Below, in pieces: positions 1 through 9,976 of a stretch of DNA of 32,969 bases. The number at the start of each line of letters is the position of its first letter. The stretch's first letter is position 1. The notes under the pieces were generated by a model, which searched no databases, was not told the DNA's origin, and saw only the letters and a program-made list of their open reading frames with translations. Source of the DNA: an uncultured Bacilli bacterium (GTDB lineage: Bacteria > Bacillota_I > Bacilli_A > RF39 > UBA660); contig CALVIU010000014.1 of NCBI GenBank assembly GCA_944331835.1, forward strand, positions 1 to 32,969. The letters are read 5' to 3'. A program made the position numbers and the translations under genes.

Positions 1-29
1 AAAAATGGGCTTAATGTAAATGAAAATAC

Positions 30-58
30 TTGCGTTTTTTTCTCTTTCCATGTAATAT
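30..58 (+). promoter_or_regulatory. putative sigmaA promoter of the Wadjet operon
   Basis: A TTGCGT box at 30-35 and a TAATAT box at 53-58 are separated by 17 bases, placed about 20 bases upstream of the first jet start codon. The -35 is only a moderate match. Nothing else is recognisable in bases 1-77, and the end of any upstream gene is outside the window. Confidence 0.45.
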
Positions 59-77
59 ATAACCGAAGGGAAGCAGT

Positions 78-1550
78 ATGGAAATAAATGGTAAACTTAC
101 TAAACAAATTACAGAGACAAAATATTTGAATGTTGAAAACACGGAAAGATATCGTCCGATAATGCGGATATTTTTTGAACAATATGAAAAGTTAGATTAT
201 TGGCTTTATAAAGAAGATATTTATAATGAGTTAAAAAATCAGGATGGTTTTGTTAGTTATACTATTGAAATGTGTGAACAAGATTTAAATCAATTGGTTT
301 CTTGGCAAAGTTTAAGTTATTTTCAAGATACTGATAATGTGGCAACTGTTGATGAATTTAAAAATCGTAGATATCGTTATCAAATGACAGAGTATGCTAG
401 AGAAATAGAACGCTTTGTTATGCATCTTGAAACATTACAGGTAAAACAGTCATCGCTTGAACCTAAGTTATTTGAAAAAATACGTAATTTAATTAATATG
501 CTTATAACAGCAACTGATATAAAATTAATTCATGAGTATTTTGAAGATCTTAATTATAATTTTACAACTTTAAATGAAAATTACAAAGATTTTTTGAAGA
601 TGTTTCATGAGGCTAAGGCTGAAGATATGATGAAAACGGAAAATTTTATTATATATAAAGATAGAGTTATTACTTATTTAAGAGATTTTATTTCAGGTTT
701 TCAAACAAATAGTTTAAAAATTGTCGATGTTTTAGATAAATTGCCTAAAAATTTTGAAGATACATTGTTAAATGCTTTGGATGAATATCAAAAATCGATT
801 CCCAGTTTAGAACCTAACTTTGATTATGATTATTTGAAAGAACTCAATCGTGGTAAATGGCGAAGTATTAAAGGATGGTTTAAAAATGATTCGGGAATTT
901 CTGAAAGTAAAAGGCTTAAAAATGCTATCAATGATATAATTAATAAAATAATGAAAAATGTTTCAGCTATAATCGAAATGCAAGCAAGTGGAGTGAATAG
1001 AAAAGAAGAGTATATTCATATATTGAAAATGTTTTGTAATACCAATACTTTAGAAGATGCTAAAGATATTGGGGTTGTTGCGTTTGGCATTCCAAAGGTT
1101 GAACATTTTTCTAAAATAGAGAAAGTTACAGAAATGCTTGATATTGATTCTTTAGATATCGATCCTTTATATATTGAACTTAAAAGTCATAGTAGAAAAG
1201 TTAAAGAAGCTACAATAAAAAGAGCAATTGTTGATAAAAGTTTAGCAAAAAAAGAACAACTTGAGGCAATAACTGCTATTAGAAATAGAGAAAAAGCAAT
1301 TCTTGATAGACATATTAATGCTGGGGAAATTGATATTAAAAAGTTAGATAAAGTGTCTAGTTTTGAAAGAAGATTTATTTTATCTTTGATAAGTAGTGGA
1401 TTATATAAAGATGATTTTGTAAGTAATGGTAATTATGGGATTAAATATAAGGTAATAAAAAATAGTAATGAATATATCGATTTAATTAGTGATGATGGAG
1501 TGCTTAGAATGCCTGATTTAAAAATAGTTTTCGGAGGCAGAAATGAATAA
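78..1550 (+). CDS. jetA: Wadjet type II protein JetA (DUF2397, TIGR02677-like)
   Basis: First gene of a four-gene Wadjet cassette. The 490-aa length and the N-terminal pattern (a segment around residues 18-45 with NTERYRPIMRIFFEQYEKLD, then LDYWLY) match what I know of the DUF2397/TIGR02677 family, the JetA of type II Wadjet. By analogy with other Wadjet/MksBEFG systems JetA is the kleisin-like subunit that bridges the SMC heads; this role is inferred from the family. The C-terminal half is largely helical and charged. The ATG at 78 follows a GAAGGGAAG ribosome binding site. The gene overlaps jetB by 8 bases, which suggests translational coupling. Identification rests on the family pattern plus the order and sizes of the following three genes. 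Confidence 0.85.
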   Translation: MEINGKLTKQITETKYLNVENTERYRPIMRIFFEQYEKLDYWLYKEDIYNELKNQDGFVSYTIEMCEQDLNQLVSWQSLSYFQDTDNVATVDEFKNRRYRYQMTEYAREIERFVMHLETLQVKQSSLEPKLFEKIRNLINMLITATDIKLIHEYFEDLNYNFTTLNENYKDFLKMFHEAKAEDMMKTENFIIYKDRVITYLRDFISGFQTNSLKIVDVLDKLPKNFEDTLLNALDEYQKSIPSLEPNFDYDYLKELNRGKWRSIKGWFKNDSGISESKRLKNAINDIINKIMKNVSAIIEMQASGVNRKEEYIHILKMFCNTNTLEDAKDIGVVAFGIPKVEHFSKIEKVTEMLDIDSLDIDPLYIELKSHSRKVKEATIKRAIVDKSLAKKEQLEAITAIRNREKAILDRHINAGEIDIKKLDKVSSFERRFILSLISSGLYKDDFVSNGNYGIKYKVIKNSNEYIDLISDDGVLRMPDLKIVFGGRNE

Positions 1551-2715
1551 TGAATATAAAGAAGAATTTAATATTTTATTAGATAATTGGTGGGTTTCTA
1601 AAGCTAAGAATAGTGATGCATTCTATAAAATTAAAAGTAAAATTACCAATTTAAGAGAAATTGCCAATAAAATGGGGTGTGACATTATTTGCAATAATAA
1701 ATTAATTAAATTAGAAAAAAATCCTTTATGGTTAGATAATGTATATGGAATACAGGAGTTTGATAGGAAGTTAGATTATGTTTTGTTTTTAGTTTTAATT
1801 ATATATTTAGAAGATAAAGGTTTAGATGAACAATTTATTTTATCTAATTTTACTGATTATGTTAGTAATTGCCTTGCTAATATTGATGGGGTTAATAAAC
1901 CTGATTGGACTAATTTTAAAGATCGTAAAAGTATGGTTGATGTTCTAAAGTATGCAACTAGTATTGGTGTTATTAGACTTCGCGATGGAAACGACGCTAA
2001 TTTTGCTGAAAATGTTACTGCGGAAGCTTTATATGAAAATACAACATTATCGCACTATATTGTTCGTAATTTTAAATTTGATGTTTTTAGTTGTAATAAT
2101 GCTAAAGATTTTATAAATAAAGAATTAGAAACATTAGATAGTAGAGATTATAAAAGGATAGTAACATATCGTGGTTTGTTTTTATACCCTCATGTTTATT
2201 TTCCTGATTTAAATACAGAATCTTTAATTTATCTTAAAAATATGCGTAATAATGTTGCTAATGATATAGAAACCTTTCTAGGTGGAGAATTAATATTTGT
2301 TAAAAATATGGCTTTTGCTAGTATGGTTGATAAACAATATAATGTATTTCCTAATATGAATCAAAGTATTACGGATATTATAATCCTTATAAGTCATTAT
2401 CTAAGAGAATATGTTGTGGATAATAATTTAAATAGTGATTCTACAATAAAAATAGATGATTTAAAAATGATTGTGGATAAAGTATATAAGGAAAATAACA
2501 AATATTTTTCTAAAAAGTATCGTGTTTTAACTAAAGAAAACTTTTTTAAAACGATGATTAATGAGATGATAACTTATAAAATGGTAAAGTTAGAAAAAGA
2601 AAATGTATTAATATATCCAATAACAATGATGTATGATGGGGTATACGAAAATAATAGTGATGATATAGAAGAAAACGAAAACTATGAAATACTTTCATTT
2701 AATTGGGAGGAATAA
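1543..2715 (+). CDS. jetB: Wadjet type II protein JetB (DUF2398, TIGR02678-like)
   Basis: A 390-aa protein between jetA and jetC, matching in size and position the DUF2398/TIGR02678 family that is JetB in type II Wadjet. It is probably the winged-helix KITE-type partner of the JetA kleisin; this is family knowledge, not seen directly. The length separates it from the roughly 200-aa DUF4194 JetB of type I systems. The start ATG at 1543 lies inside the end of jetA and follows an AGGCAGAA purine stretch. The last codons contain GGGAGG, which is the ribosome binding site of jetC, so the two genes are coupled. Confidence 0.82.
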   Translation: MNNEYKEEFNILLDNWWVSKAKNSDAFYKIKSKITNLREIANKMGCDIICNNKLIKLEKNPLWLDNVYGIQEFDRKLDYVLFLVLIIYLEDKGLDEQFILSNFTDYVSNCLANIDGVNKPDWTNFKDRKSMVDVLKYATSIGVIRLRDGNDANFAENVTAEALYENTTLSHYIVRNFKFDVFSCNNAKDFINKELETLDSRDYKRIVTYRGLFLYPHVYFPDLNTESLIYLKNMRNNVANDIETFLGGELIFVKNMAFASMVDKQYNVFPNMNQSITDIIILISHYLREYVVDNNLNSDSTIKIDDLKMIVDKVYKENNKYFSKKYRVLTKENFFKTMINEMITYKMVKLEKENVLIYPITMMYDGVYENNSDDIEENENYEILSFNWEE

Positions 2716-2717
2716 TG

Positions 2718-5700
2718 ATGCGTTATAAAATAAATAAAATAGGATTTTTAAATTATTGGTTATATGATGAAGAAGAGTTTTATTTTTGTGATGGTAAATT
2801 GCTTCTTCGAGGAAGCAATGGTAGTGGTAAGACTGTAACAATGGTTTCAGTTTTTCCCCTTTTATTTGATGGTAATAAAAATCCTGAAAGATTCGATACA
2901 TTTGGAAGTAGAGATAGAAAAATAGAAGATTATGTATTACCACAAGATAGTGAGCAAAATGAAAATACAAGTTATGTTTATATGGAATTTTATAATAAAG
3001 AGATAAATAAATATTTAACTATTGGTATGGGTATTAAAGCGACAAGGAATCGTAGTAATGATTTTTGGGGATTTGCTTTAACTGATAATAGAAGAATTAA
3101 AAACGGATTTTCTTTATATAGAAATCACTTAAATAAAATTCCTTTAACTAAAAAAGAATGTCAAATTGAAGTTGGTGTTGGAGGAGAATTTGTAACAACT
3201 ATTAAAGATTATAAAAGTATGGTTAATAGATTATTATTTGGTTTTGAAAATGATAGTATGTATTCTGAATTAATAAATTTAATGCTACAACTTCGTAGTC
3301 CAAAATTATCTAAAGAATATAAACCCACTAAATTGGAAGAAATATTATCTGGTGTCTTAGAACCAATTTCTGATAATGATATTCAAAAAATGTCTGATTC
3401 CATTGAAAATATGAATAAATATAAAGAAATTATTGCTGATTTAACAGAAGAAAACAGAGTATTAAATGTTTTAAAAAACAATTTTTATGATTACAGTGAT
3501 AATGTATTATATACTAAGGCTAAAGATTATATTGATTCAACAAATATTTTAAAAGAAAGAGAAAAAGAAGTTTTAACAACAGAGAAAAAGGTAGCTGAAT
3601 TAAAGGAAGATATTGACAACTATAATTTAGAGGCTTCTACTATTAGGCTTAATTTAGAAGAAGTAACTTTACAGGAAAAGGAAATAGATAAACAAGATAT
3701 AAACTCTTTAATTGATTCATTAAACACTTATAAAACTCGTTTGCAAGAGGCGTTAAATAATAAGGAAAATTTAGAACAAAAACTAGAAAATAAAAAAGAC
3801 AATTTAAATATTAAAGAATTAGAGATTAAAAAACAAGAAGATGAATTATATAGTTTAGAAAAATTACAAAAAGAAAAAATTACCGAACTAGAAAATAATA
3901 TTAATGATACGCATTTTCTTGATTTAAATAATGCTAGTTTAAAAGTAGAAACTTTAGAATTTTTAGGTAATGATATAATTGATAAAAAACAAATTATAAA
4001 GGAAGTTAAAGAAGTAGTTTTAAAGAAAGATAAATTAATCCAAAATGCTTCAGTTATTGAAAGTGATATTGAAAAAGAAAAGAATAATGTTCAAAAAATT
4101 AATTTAGAAAAAGAAAAATTAACAACGGTATTATATGAAGAAATTGATAATATTATTAATTATTTTTATGGTATGCAAAATAATAAAGTTTTAATTATAA
4201 ATAACGAAGTAATAGAAAAGATTAAAACAATATTAAAAAGATTAGAAGATACTACTAAAATGGAAATTAATGATATTATAACTAATATTTATTTTGATTT
4301 AAAAAAGGATTTAAATAAAGCTTTAAATGTAATTGATAAAAATAAATTAAAGTTAAATAGTAAGTTAGAAGTATTAGAAGAAAAGAAAAATAATATTAAA
4401 AATATTTTTGAAAATAATATAGATGAAGAAGAAAGAAAAGAATATGTTAAAAATCTTAATATTGATGCTAAGTATTTATATGAATTAATTGAATTTAAAG
4501 ATAATGTAAGTAAAGATATTCAAAGAAATTTGGAAAACGCTTTAAGAGGTATGGGATTATTACAAACATTGGTTATAAAAGATAATAATGTTAAAAGCCC
4601 CAAACATTTAAAATCTAGAGGTAATGTTACTAATTCTATAGAAAAATATTTTAATATAGTGGATAAAGATTATTATAATGAAGTAAAAAACATTTTAGAA
4701 AGTATTAGTACGAATGATGGAGATATTTATATAGATGAATATGGTAACTATAAAATGGGTTTAATTGAAGGATCTATAATTAATAATTATGATTTAAAGT
4801 TTATTGGAAGTTTAAAAAGAGAAGAATATATTAATAGATTAACTCAAGATATTAGTGAAGAAATGAATATAATATCTGCTAATATAGATGATTTAAATAA
4901 GGATTATCATGAAAACTTAAATAATATAAATTTGTTAGATGAAGAATATAAAAATATAATAAGTTTTGATAAATATTTAAATTGTATAAAAAATCTTAAA
5001 AATTTAGAGCAAATAATAAATAGTAGTATTGCTATAATAAATTCTAAAGAAGAAAGTTTAGCTAATATAAATAGTAATATTAATTTACTCGATAAAGAAA
5101 TAATAACTTTAAAAAAAGATTATCAAGGATCTGTTATAAATGAAGAATTAGATAATGTTAGCAATATTTTGAATGAATTATTAGTTTTAATTAAAGATGT
5201 TTTAAATGTTTATTGTAATTGCAAGAATATTGAATCTACTAAAAACATGTTATTAAATACTAAAGAAGAATTAGAATTTGATATTGATTCTATAAGAGAT
5301 GATATTATTAAAAATGATGCGACTATTAATACTATAAATAACCAAATTGCTGCAATAAATGATAGTCTTTCTCAAGATAAATATAAAAATATTATCGAAG
5401 TAATTGAAGAGATAAAGACTAAAAAAAGTAATTTAGAAGCAAGAGATAAAGAATTAATAATGTTGTTAGCAACTGCTAAAAATGAACTTGAGCATCAAAC
5501 AACTTTATTAATGACAATTAAGGATAATTTAGAAGAAGAAAAAGTAATTAATAAAGCGTATTATGATGTGTTTATGATGGAATATAATTTGGGTTATAGT
5601 AGAAATCAAAATCTTGATGGAGATATAATTAAATGGTTTAAAAATTATAAAATTGAAAAAGTAAAGAGTTTAAATGATGCTAGTGATAATTTTGTTGATA

Positions 5701-6734
5701 GATTAACTGATCATTTATTTAAATTGCAAAATTATGCTGGTAGAAAAATTTATCCTTTTGATAATTTAGAAGAAACTGTAAATAATTATACAGAGAAACC
5801 AGAATTCAAAAAGCGAATTGCTAATATTTTAATAAATGCTAAGAGAATTGATATAGAGTTCAGAGGTAAAAGTGGCAAGATATTAAATATATTAGAGTTA
5901 AGTGATGTTTTAGAAACGGATCTTGCAAATAATAAAAGCTTACTTAAGGAAGAAGATAGAAAATTATTTGAAGATTTACTATTAAATAATGTTGGGGATA
6001 GTATTAGAGAAAAAATTAGAGATAGTAAGAAATGGGTTTTAGAAGTTAAAAAGATTATGGAAGCTATGAATACTTCTAGCGGTTTAACTTTTTCAATCGG
6101 TTGGTTAGGAAAGAGTAAAGATACAGAACAAGAGCTGGATACTAATGAAATAGTTGATATATTTAATGCTGAGGTAGAAATGCTTAGTGATAGAGATGAA
6201 GCAAAAATTGTTGAACATTTTAGAAGCAAAATAGCATTAGAAGAGGATAAGTATGATGAAGGGGAAATTAATTATATTGAAGTAATTAAAAATGTTTTAG
6301 ATTATCGAAAGTGGTTCCAATTTAAACTTTATTTCAAGCGCACTGGTGGGGAAAGAAGAGAACTAACTGATAAAGAATTTTCAAAATTCAGTGGCGGTGA
6401 AAAGGCTATTGCGATGTATATCCCTTTATTTGCGGGTATAAATGCTAAATTTAATGCTGCACGGAGTGATGCTCCAAGGATAATTGCTTTGGATGAAGCG
6501 TTTGCAGGAGTTGATGATGCCAATATTGAAGATTCATTTAGAATATTAGAAGAATTGGATTTAGATTATATTTTAACTAGTCAAATATTGTGGGGAGATT
6601 ATAAAACTATTAATAGCTTGGCGATTTCGGAACTTCATCATTTGCCAGAAAGTGATGTTATAAGTGTCATGCGGTTTAAATGGGATGGTGTAAAAAGAAA
6701 CCTTATAACTAATGAAAGTGAGTATGAAAATTGA
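2718..6734 (+). CDS. jetC: Wadjet type II SMC-like ATPase JetC (TIGR02680-like)
   Basis: A 1338-aa SMC/MukB-type ATPase, the motor of the Wadjet complex, which in characterised systems extrudes plasmid DNA until JetD cuts it. The Walker A motif GSNGSGKT is at about residues 32-39, the ABC signature FSGGEKA near 1224, and Walker B with IIALDEAFAGVD near 1255. Between about 240 and 1090 the protein is mostly Lys/Glu/Asn-rich coiled coil. It is interrupted near 605-700 by a less charged segment beginning RGMGLLQTLV that probably corresponds to the hinge. A TTG at 2703 and an ATG at 2715 are alternative starts; I chose ATG 2718 because GGGAGG at 2705-2710 lies 7 bases upstream. It overlaps jetD by 4 bases. 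No frameshift or missing ATPase motif is visible. Confidence 0.92.
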   Translation: MRYKINKIGFLNYWLYDEEEFYFCDGKLLLRGSNGSGKTVTMVSVFPLLFDGNKNPERFDTFGSRDRKIEDYVLPQDSEQNENTSYVYMEFYNKEINKYLTIGMGIKATRNRSNDFWGFALTDNRRIKNGFSLYRNHLNKIPLTKKECQIEVGVGGEFVTTIKDYKSMVNRLLFGFENDSMYSELINLMLQLRSPKLSKEYKPTKLEEILSGVLEPISDNDIQKMSDSIENMNKYKEIIADLTEENRVLNVLKNNFYDYSDNVLYTKAKDYIDSTNILKEREKEVLTTEKKVAELKEDIDNYNLEASTIRLNLEEVTLQEKEIDKQDINSLIDSLNTYKTRLQEALNNKENLEQKLENKKDNLNIKELEIKKQEDELYSLEKLQKEKITELENNINDTHFLDLNNASLKVETLEFLGNDIIDKKQIIKEVKEVVLKKDKLIQNASVIESDIEKEKNNVQKINLEKEKLTTVLYEEIDNIINYFYGMQNNKVLIINNEVIEKIKTILKRLEDTTKMEINDIITNIYFDLKKDLNKALNVIDKNKLKLNSKLEVLEEKKNNIKNIFENNIDEEERKEYVKNLNIDAKYLYELIEFKDNVSKDIQRNLENALRGMGLLQTLVIKDNNVKSPKHLKSRGNVTNSIEKYFNIVDKDYYNEVKNILESISTNDGDIYIDEYGNYKMGLIEGSIINNYDLKFIGSLKREEYINRLTQDISEEMNIISANIDDLNKDYHENLNNINLLDEEYKNIISFDKYLNCIKNLKNLEQIINSSIAIINSKEESLANINSNINLLDKEIITLKKDYQGSVINEELDNVSNILNELLVLIKDVLNVYCNCKNIESTKNMLLNTKEELEFDIDSIRDDIIKNDATINTINNQIAAINDSLSQDKYKNIIEVIEEIKTKKSNLEARDKELIMLLATAKNELEHQTTLLMTIKDNLEEEKVINKAYYDVFMMEYNLGYSRNQNLDGDIIKWFKNYKIEKVKSLNDASDNFVDRLTDHLFKLQNYAGRKIYPFDNLEETVNNYTEKPEFKKRIANILINAKRIDIEFRGKSGKILNILELSDVLETDLANNKSLLKEEDRKLFEDLLLNNVGDSIREKIRDSKKWVLEVKKIMEAMNTSSGLTFSIGWLGKSKDTEQELDTNEIVDIFNAEVEMLSDRDEAKIVEHFRSKIALEEDKYDEGEINYIEVIKNVLDYRKWFQFKLYFKRTGGERRELTDKEFSKFSGGEKAIAMYIPLFAGINAKFNAARSDAPRIIALDEAFAGVDDANIEDSFRILEELDLDYILTSQILWGDYKTINSLAISELHHLPESDVISVMRFKWDGVKRNLITNESEYEN

Positions 6735-7912
6735 ATTTAGATTATTTTAAGAAAAAAGAATTACAAGTATTATTTCAAGCATTAAAGGAAAAATATGTTA
6801 ACAAAGGTAATTTAACTGGAATTATATCCCTTGATATAAAAACAAAAGATGAACTAAGAGAAGTAGAAAAATTTATTAGAAATGGTAAAATATTAAATTT
6901 AGGTATTAATAAAGTGAAGGTATTAGATATTGAAAAATCGATTTTACAAAGTAAGTATAGTGGAATATCATTATTAGAAATATTGGAGTTCTTATTTGGA
7001 AACATTACTACCAAAGAAGAAAAGAAAAATAAACAAGCGGAAAATGATAAAATGTTATTAGAGGAATTTAGAGATTTTTTTAATAATCCTTTTGTGGATT
7101 ATTTAGTAGAATTGGATGATAAAAAAATAATTACTTTATTAAATAAAGAAAAAACTTTAATTTATAATGTTATGAAATCTATTTTAACTTTACCAGCAAA
7201 GCCAATGCGTTTGAATGTTTTTTCTACCATTATAACTAAAGATCCTCATTATTTCGATGTTGATACAAAGAATTTTAATGTGTTTATGAAATATTTGACT
7301 ATTTATGGAAATTTTGATTATCCCAATACAAGAGAAAAAATGGAACATATTTTAAATAATTATAATTTATTTACAGATACTTTTTCTAATACAGTTATGA
7401 TTTATAATATTTATGGAGAAGATTATTTGGATATTTTAGCCAAAAGAGAAGAAGTAGTAATTTTAAATTTGGATAATATAAGTAAATTAAAAAAATTATA
7501 TACTTTAAATAAAAAGGTTCTAATAGTAGAAAATCCATCAATATTAAGTGATATAGATAAGACTCAATTTGGAATAATTGTAACAAACGGTAATCCAAAT
7601 TTGGCGGTTTATGAGGTTTTAGATGAGTTTATAGGACATGAATTTTATTATAATGGTGACTTTGATCCTGAAGGTTTACTTATTGCTGACAGATTAAAAA
7701 GTAGATATAAAAACTTAAATTTTATATTTTATGATGATATTCATTTTAAAAAATGTGTATCTGATAAAATACTTACTGAAAGTCGTATTAAAAAGTTAGA
7801 TAATATTAAAAGTAAAGATTTGGAAATTATAAAGAACATAATTATTGGAAGTAAAAGAATAGGATACCAAGAAAGATTAATTGATGATATACATGATTAT
7901 ATAAAAGAATAA
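6731..7912 (+). CDS. jetD: Wadjet type II nuclease JetD (DUF2399, TIGR02679-like)
   Basis: A 393-aa protein with a C-terminal Toprim-like DUF2399 domain. VLIVENPS near residues 262-269 supplies the expected acidic residue, and YYNGDFDPEGLLIADRL near 305-320 carries the paired aspartates that bind metal. In Wadjet systems JetD is the nuclease subunit that cleaves circular DNA stalled in the loop-extruding complex. Translation probably begins at the TTG at 6731, which overlaps the TGA of jetC; there is no strong Shine-Dalgarno, so coupling to jetC is likely. The catalytic motifs look intact, so the four-gene system appears complete. Only 12 bases separate it from the next gene. Confidence 0.87.
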   Translation: MNLDYFKKKELQVLFQALKEKYVNKGNLTGIISLDIKTKDELREVEKFIRNGKILNLGINKVKVLDIEKSILQSKYSGISLLEILEFLFGNITTKEEKKNKQAENDKMLLEEFRDFFNNPFVDYLVELDDKKIITLLNKEKTLIYNVMKSILTLPAKPMRLNVFSTIITKDPHYFDVDTKNFNVFMKYLTIYGNFDYPNTREKMEHILNNYNLFTDTFSNTVMIYNIYGEDYLDILAKREEVVILNLDNISKLKKLYTLNKKVLIVENPSILSDIDKTQFGIIVTNGNPNLAVYEVLDEFIGHEFYYNGDFDPEGLLIADRLKSRYKNLNFIFYDDIHFKKCVSDKILTESRIKKLDNIKSKDLEIIKNIIIGSKRIGYQERLIDDIHDYIKE

Positions 7913-7924
7913 GGGAGTGTAACT

Positions 7925-9745
7925 ATGTTTGAAGATTTATTTGGTTTTAATAAAATTAATTTATTGTTTAGTAAAAAAATTGAAGGAGATTATAAAGATT
8001 GTTTAAATAATTATACAAAAGAACAACTGGAATATATTTTAAATTTTTTAAATATTTCTTATAAGAGTAGTTTAAAAAAAGAAATGTTAGTTGAATTATT
8101 AAAAGATTATATATTTGATAATTTAGAAGATATAGTTAGTAATTTACCTATAGTTCTGTTAGAAAATTTAGAAGATTTAGTAATTTATTTGGATGGATAT
8201 TGTCTAGAGTTATGTGATTTTGGTCTAGCTTTTGGTTTTGATTGTGGTGATGACTATGAATTATATATACCAAATGATTTAAAAAATAGATTAAAAGAAG
8301 TAATTAATAAAGATGTTTATAGAAAAGTATGGCTTAGTGATATTAAAGAATTTGTTAAATTGTATTTTTGGATGCATGGCTTAGTTTCTAAAGAAAAAAT
8401 AGTAGAAGAATATGAGAATGTTGCTCATAAAAAAGTTGATTGGATTTGGGTATTTGAAAATTTAAATGATGAATTTAAGATATATGAAATAAACAATGAA
8501 GAATATTTATGGCCAAAAAGTGTTTTATTAGATCCGTTAAAAGAAGATGTTAGTTTAGATTTTTATTATCCGGAAAAAGAAATTATGATTTTAAATATGG
8601 CTTATTGTTTAGATATAATTAAAAAAATTGGCTCGTTTTTAAATATAGAAGATAATAGAATAATAACTAGTTTTATAAAATATGTTTTATTAAAATATCA
8701 AGATAATGATAAAATAGTAAGTGATTTTGCTTTGGAATATAATTTAAATAAAAGACAAAGTAATGAATTAAAAAGAATATTAGATGTGGATTTTTTATTT
8801 CCAGTTTGGCAATATGGTGGTAGAACAAAAGAACAACATGATATTAAATATTTTAATTTAACTAAAATGCCTAAAGATAAAAAACTTTTAAGTTGCTTGA
8901 AAGCCTTAGATGATGTGGCAATATCTAGATTGTATGATGCATATGATGTTAAATCTTTAAAGACACTTCGAGATGCAATTATGTCATCTTTTGAAGATAC
9001 AGTTGTAAATTTTGATAATAAGTTTATCAATTATTTGCTAGATATTGATGAAGTAGATGATGAGTTGCCTTTTTCAAATGAAATTGCGGTAGGATTTTTT
9101 TACATGTATAAAGGTGAAAATAAGAAATCAATCATAATACCTAGAGAAATTGAACATATATTAAAGAGAAATTTATATGATGATGAAGTTTTTAGTAATG
9201 ATTTAATTTATGGTTATTTAGTTTATAATGGAGCTTTAGAAAGAAAAAATTTGCAACATATTTTAAAAAGTAGACATAACATTCATTTTACGTTGCCTGA
9301 ATTGGATCGTTTAGTGATTAGTCATGGGGCATTTATTCAAAATGGTTTGTATGTATTAGTTAATAATATGGATAAGGAAATTTTAAAAGATATTCTAGGG
9401 GGCCAAGAAAAGTATGGAATAAAAGAATTAATTTATGATGATACAATTTTGTGGTTAGATGATATTATTGCTGATGAACTAGGGTATGTATTGGAAGATT
9501 CTGATTTAAAAGATATGGAAAGAAATTTTTTAATTGCTTCAACGATTTATATGATGCATATTAATAAGTATTCTCTTTATACAATAAAACAAATGATGCA
9601 AGATAATGGCATAAGTTTAAATAAAAGAGTTGAAAGGAAATTTGATAGTAAAGTAATAGAGTTTTTAGATGAAATTCCTTTATGGGTAAGTGGTGGATAC
9701 TCTCATGCAGAATTAGATAATGAAAATGTTACTTTACCGTTTTAA
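7925..9745 (+). CDS. unknown 606-aa protein directly after jetD
   Basis: I do not recognise this family. It starts 12 bases after jetD with an AAGGGAGTG ribosome binding site, so it is almost certainly co-transcribed with the Wadjet genes. Residues 28-65 (YTKEQLEYILNFL, then a Lys-rich turn and MLVELLKDYI) resemble the small SAP/Rho-N-type helix-extended-helix fold used for nucleic-acid binding; this is a weak visual similarity. The rest is acidic and helical, without membrane segments, cysteine clusters, Walker motifs or recognisable nuclease motifs. An aromatic stretch near 138-180 (VKLYFWMHGL, DWIWVFENL) could be a winged-helix-like segment. Composition matches the neighbours. It could be an accessory subunit of the defence operon or an unrelated passenger. 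Confidence 0.8.
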   Translation: MFEDLFGFNKINLLFSKKIEGDYKDCLNNYTKEQLEYILNFLNISYKSSLKKEMLVELLKDYIFDNLEDIVSNLPIVLLENLEDLVIYLDGYCLELCDFGLAFGFDCGDDYELYIPNDLKNRLKEVINKDVYRKVWLSDIKEFVKLYFWMHGLVSKEKIVEEYENVAHKKVDWIWVFENLNDEFKIYEINNEEYLWPKSVLLDPLKEDVSLDFYYPEKEIMILNMAYCLDIIKKIGSFLNIEDNRIITSFIKYVLLKYQDNDKIVSDFALEYNLNKRQSNELKRILDVDFLFPVWQYGGRTKEQHDIKYFNLTKMPKDKKLLSCLKALDDVAISRLYDAYDVKSLKTLRDAIMSSFEDTVVNFDNKFINYLLDIDEVDDELPFSNEIAVGFFYMYKGENKKSIIIPREIEHILKRNLYDDEVFSNDLIYGYLVYNGALERKNLQHILKSRHNIHFTLPELDRLVISHGAFIQNGLYVLVNNMDKEILKDILGGQEKYGIKELIYDDTILWLDDIIADELGYVLEDSDLKDMERNFLIASTIYMMHINKYSLYTIKQMMQDNGISLNKRVERKFDSKVIEFLDEIPLWVSGGYSHAELDNENVTLPF

Positions 9746-9751
9746 GCGTTT

Positions 9752-9976
9752 ATGGATGAATTAAAGAAATATGGTAAAAATATTTTAATAAATGATTATG
9801 AGGCAAGTGTATTATTGAAATACAATATCGATGTTACTAAATGTAGTTCAATTGACGAAGTATTATTATTGGTTGATAGAGTAGATGATGACTTATCAGA
9901 TGAAGAATATGATGAATTAGATTATGTAGCAAGTGTGCTTGCAGAGAGAAAATATTATATGGAGACTAACAAATGA
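9752..9976 (+). CDS. small acidic protein of unknown function (74 aa)
   Basis: A 74-aa, Asp/Glu-rich protein with no family I recognise and no membrane segment. It starts 6 bases after the preceding stop and has no visible Shine-Dalgarno, so its translation probably depends on coupling. It overlaps the following tag gene by an ATGA junction. The packing argues that it is a real gene. Small acidic proteins in defence operons are sometimes inhibitors or adaptors, but nothing in the sequence demonstrates this. Confidence 0.65.
   Translation: MDELKKYGKNILINDYEASVLLKYNIDVTKCSSIDEVLLLVDRVDDDLSDEEYDELDYVASVLAERKYYMETNK

Noticed and set aside
2695..2970. 91-codon minus-strand frame inside jetC
   Set aside because: It is antisense to the Walker A region of jetC, has a low-complexity Tyr/His/Leu composition and no ribosome binding site; other antisense frames in jetC, jetD and tex are rejected for the same reason.
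6731..6734. UGA recoding (mollicute code 4)
   Set aside because: TGA ends several genes at natural lengths with proper overlaps to the next start (jetC, the 74-aa gene, the dipeptidase), and no conserved protein needs readthrough.
78..7912. Type I Wadjet (DUF3375/DUF4194) or a housekeeping MukBEF/MksBEF condensin
   Set aside because: The second protein is 390 aa rather than about 200, the first lacks a DUF3375-like pattern, and the fourth protein carries the DUF2399-type GDFDPEG motif; size and order fit type II Wadjet.
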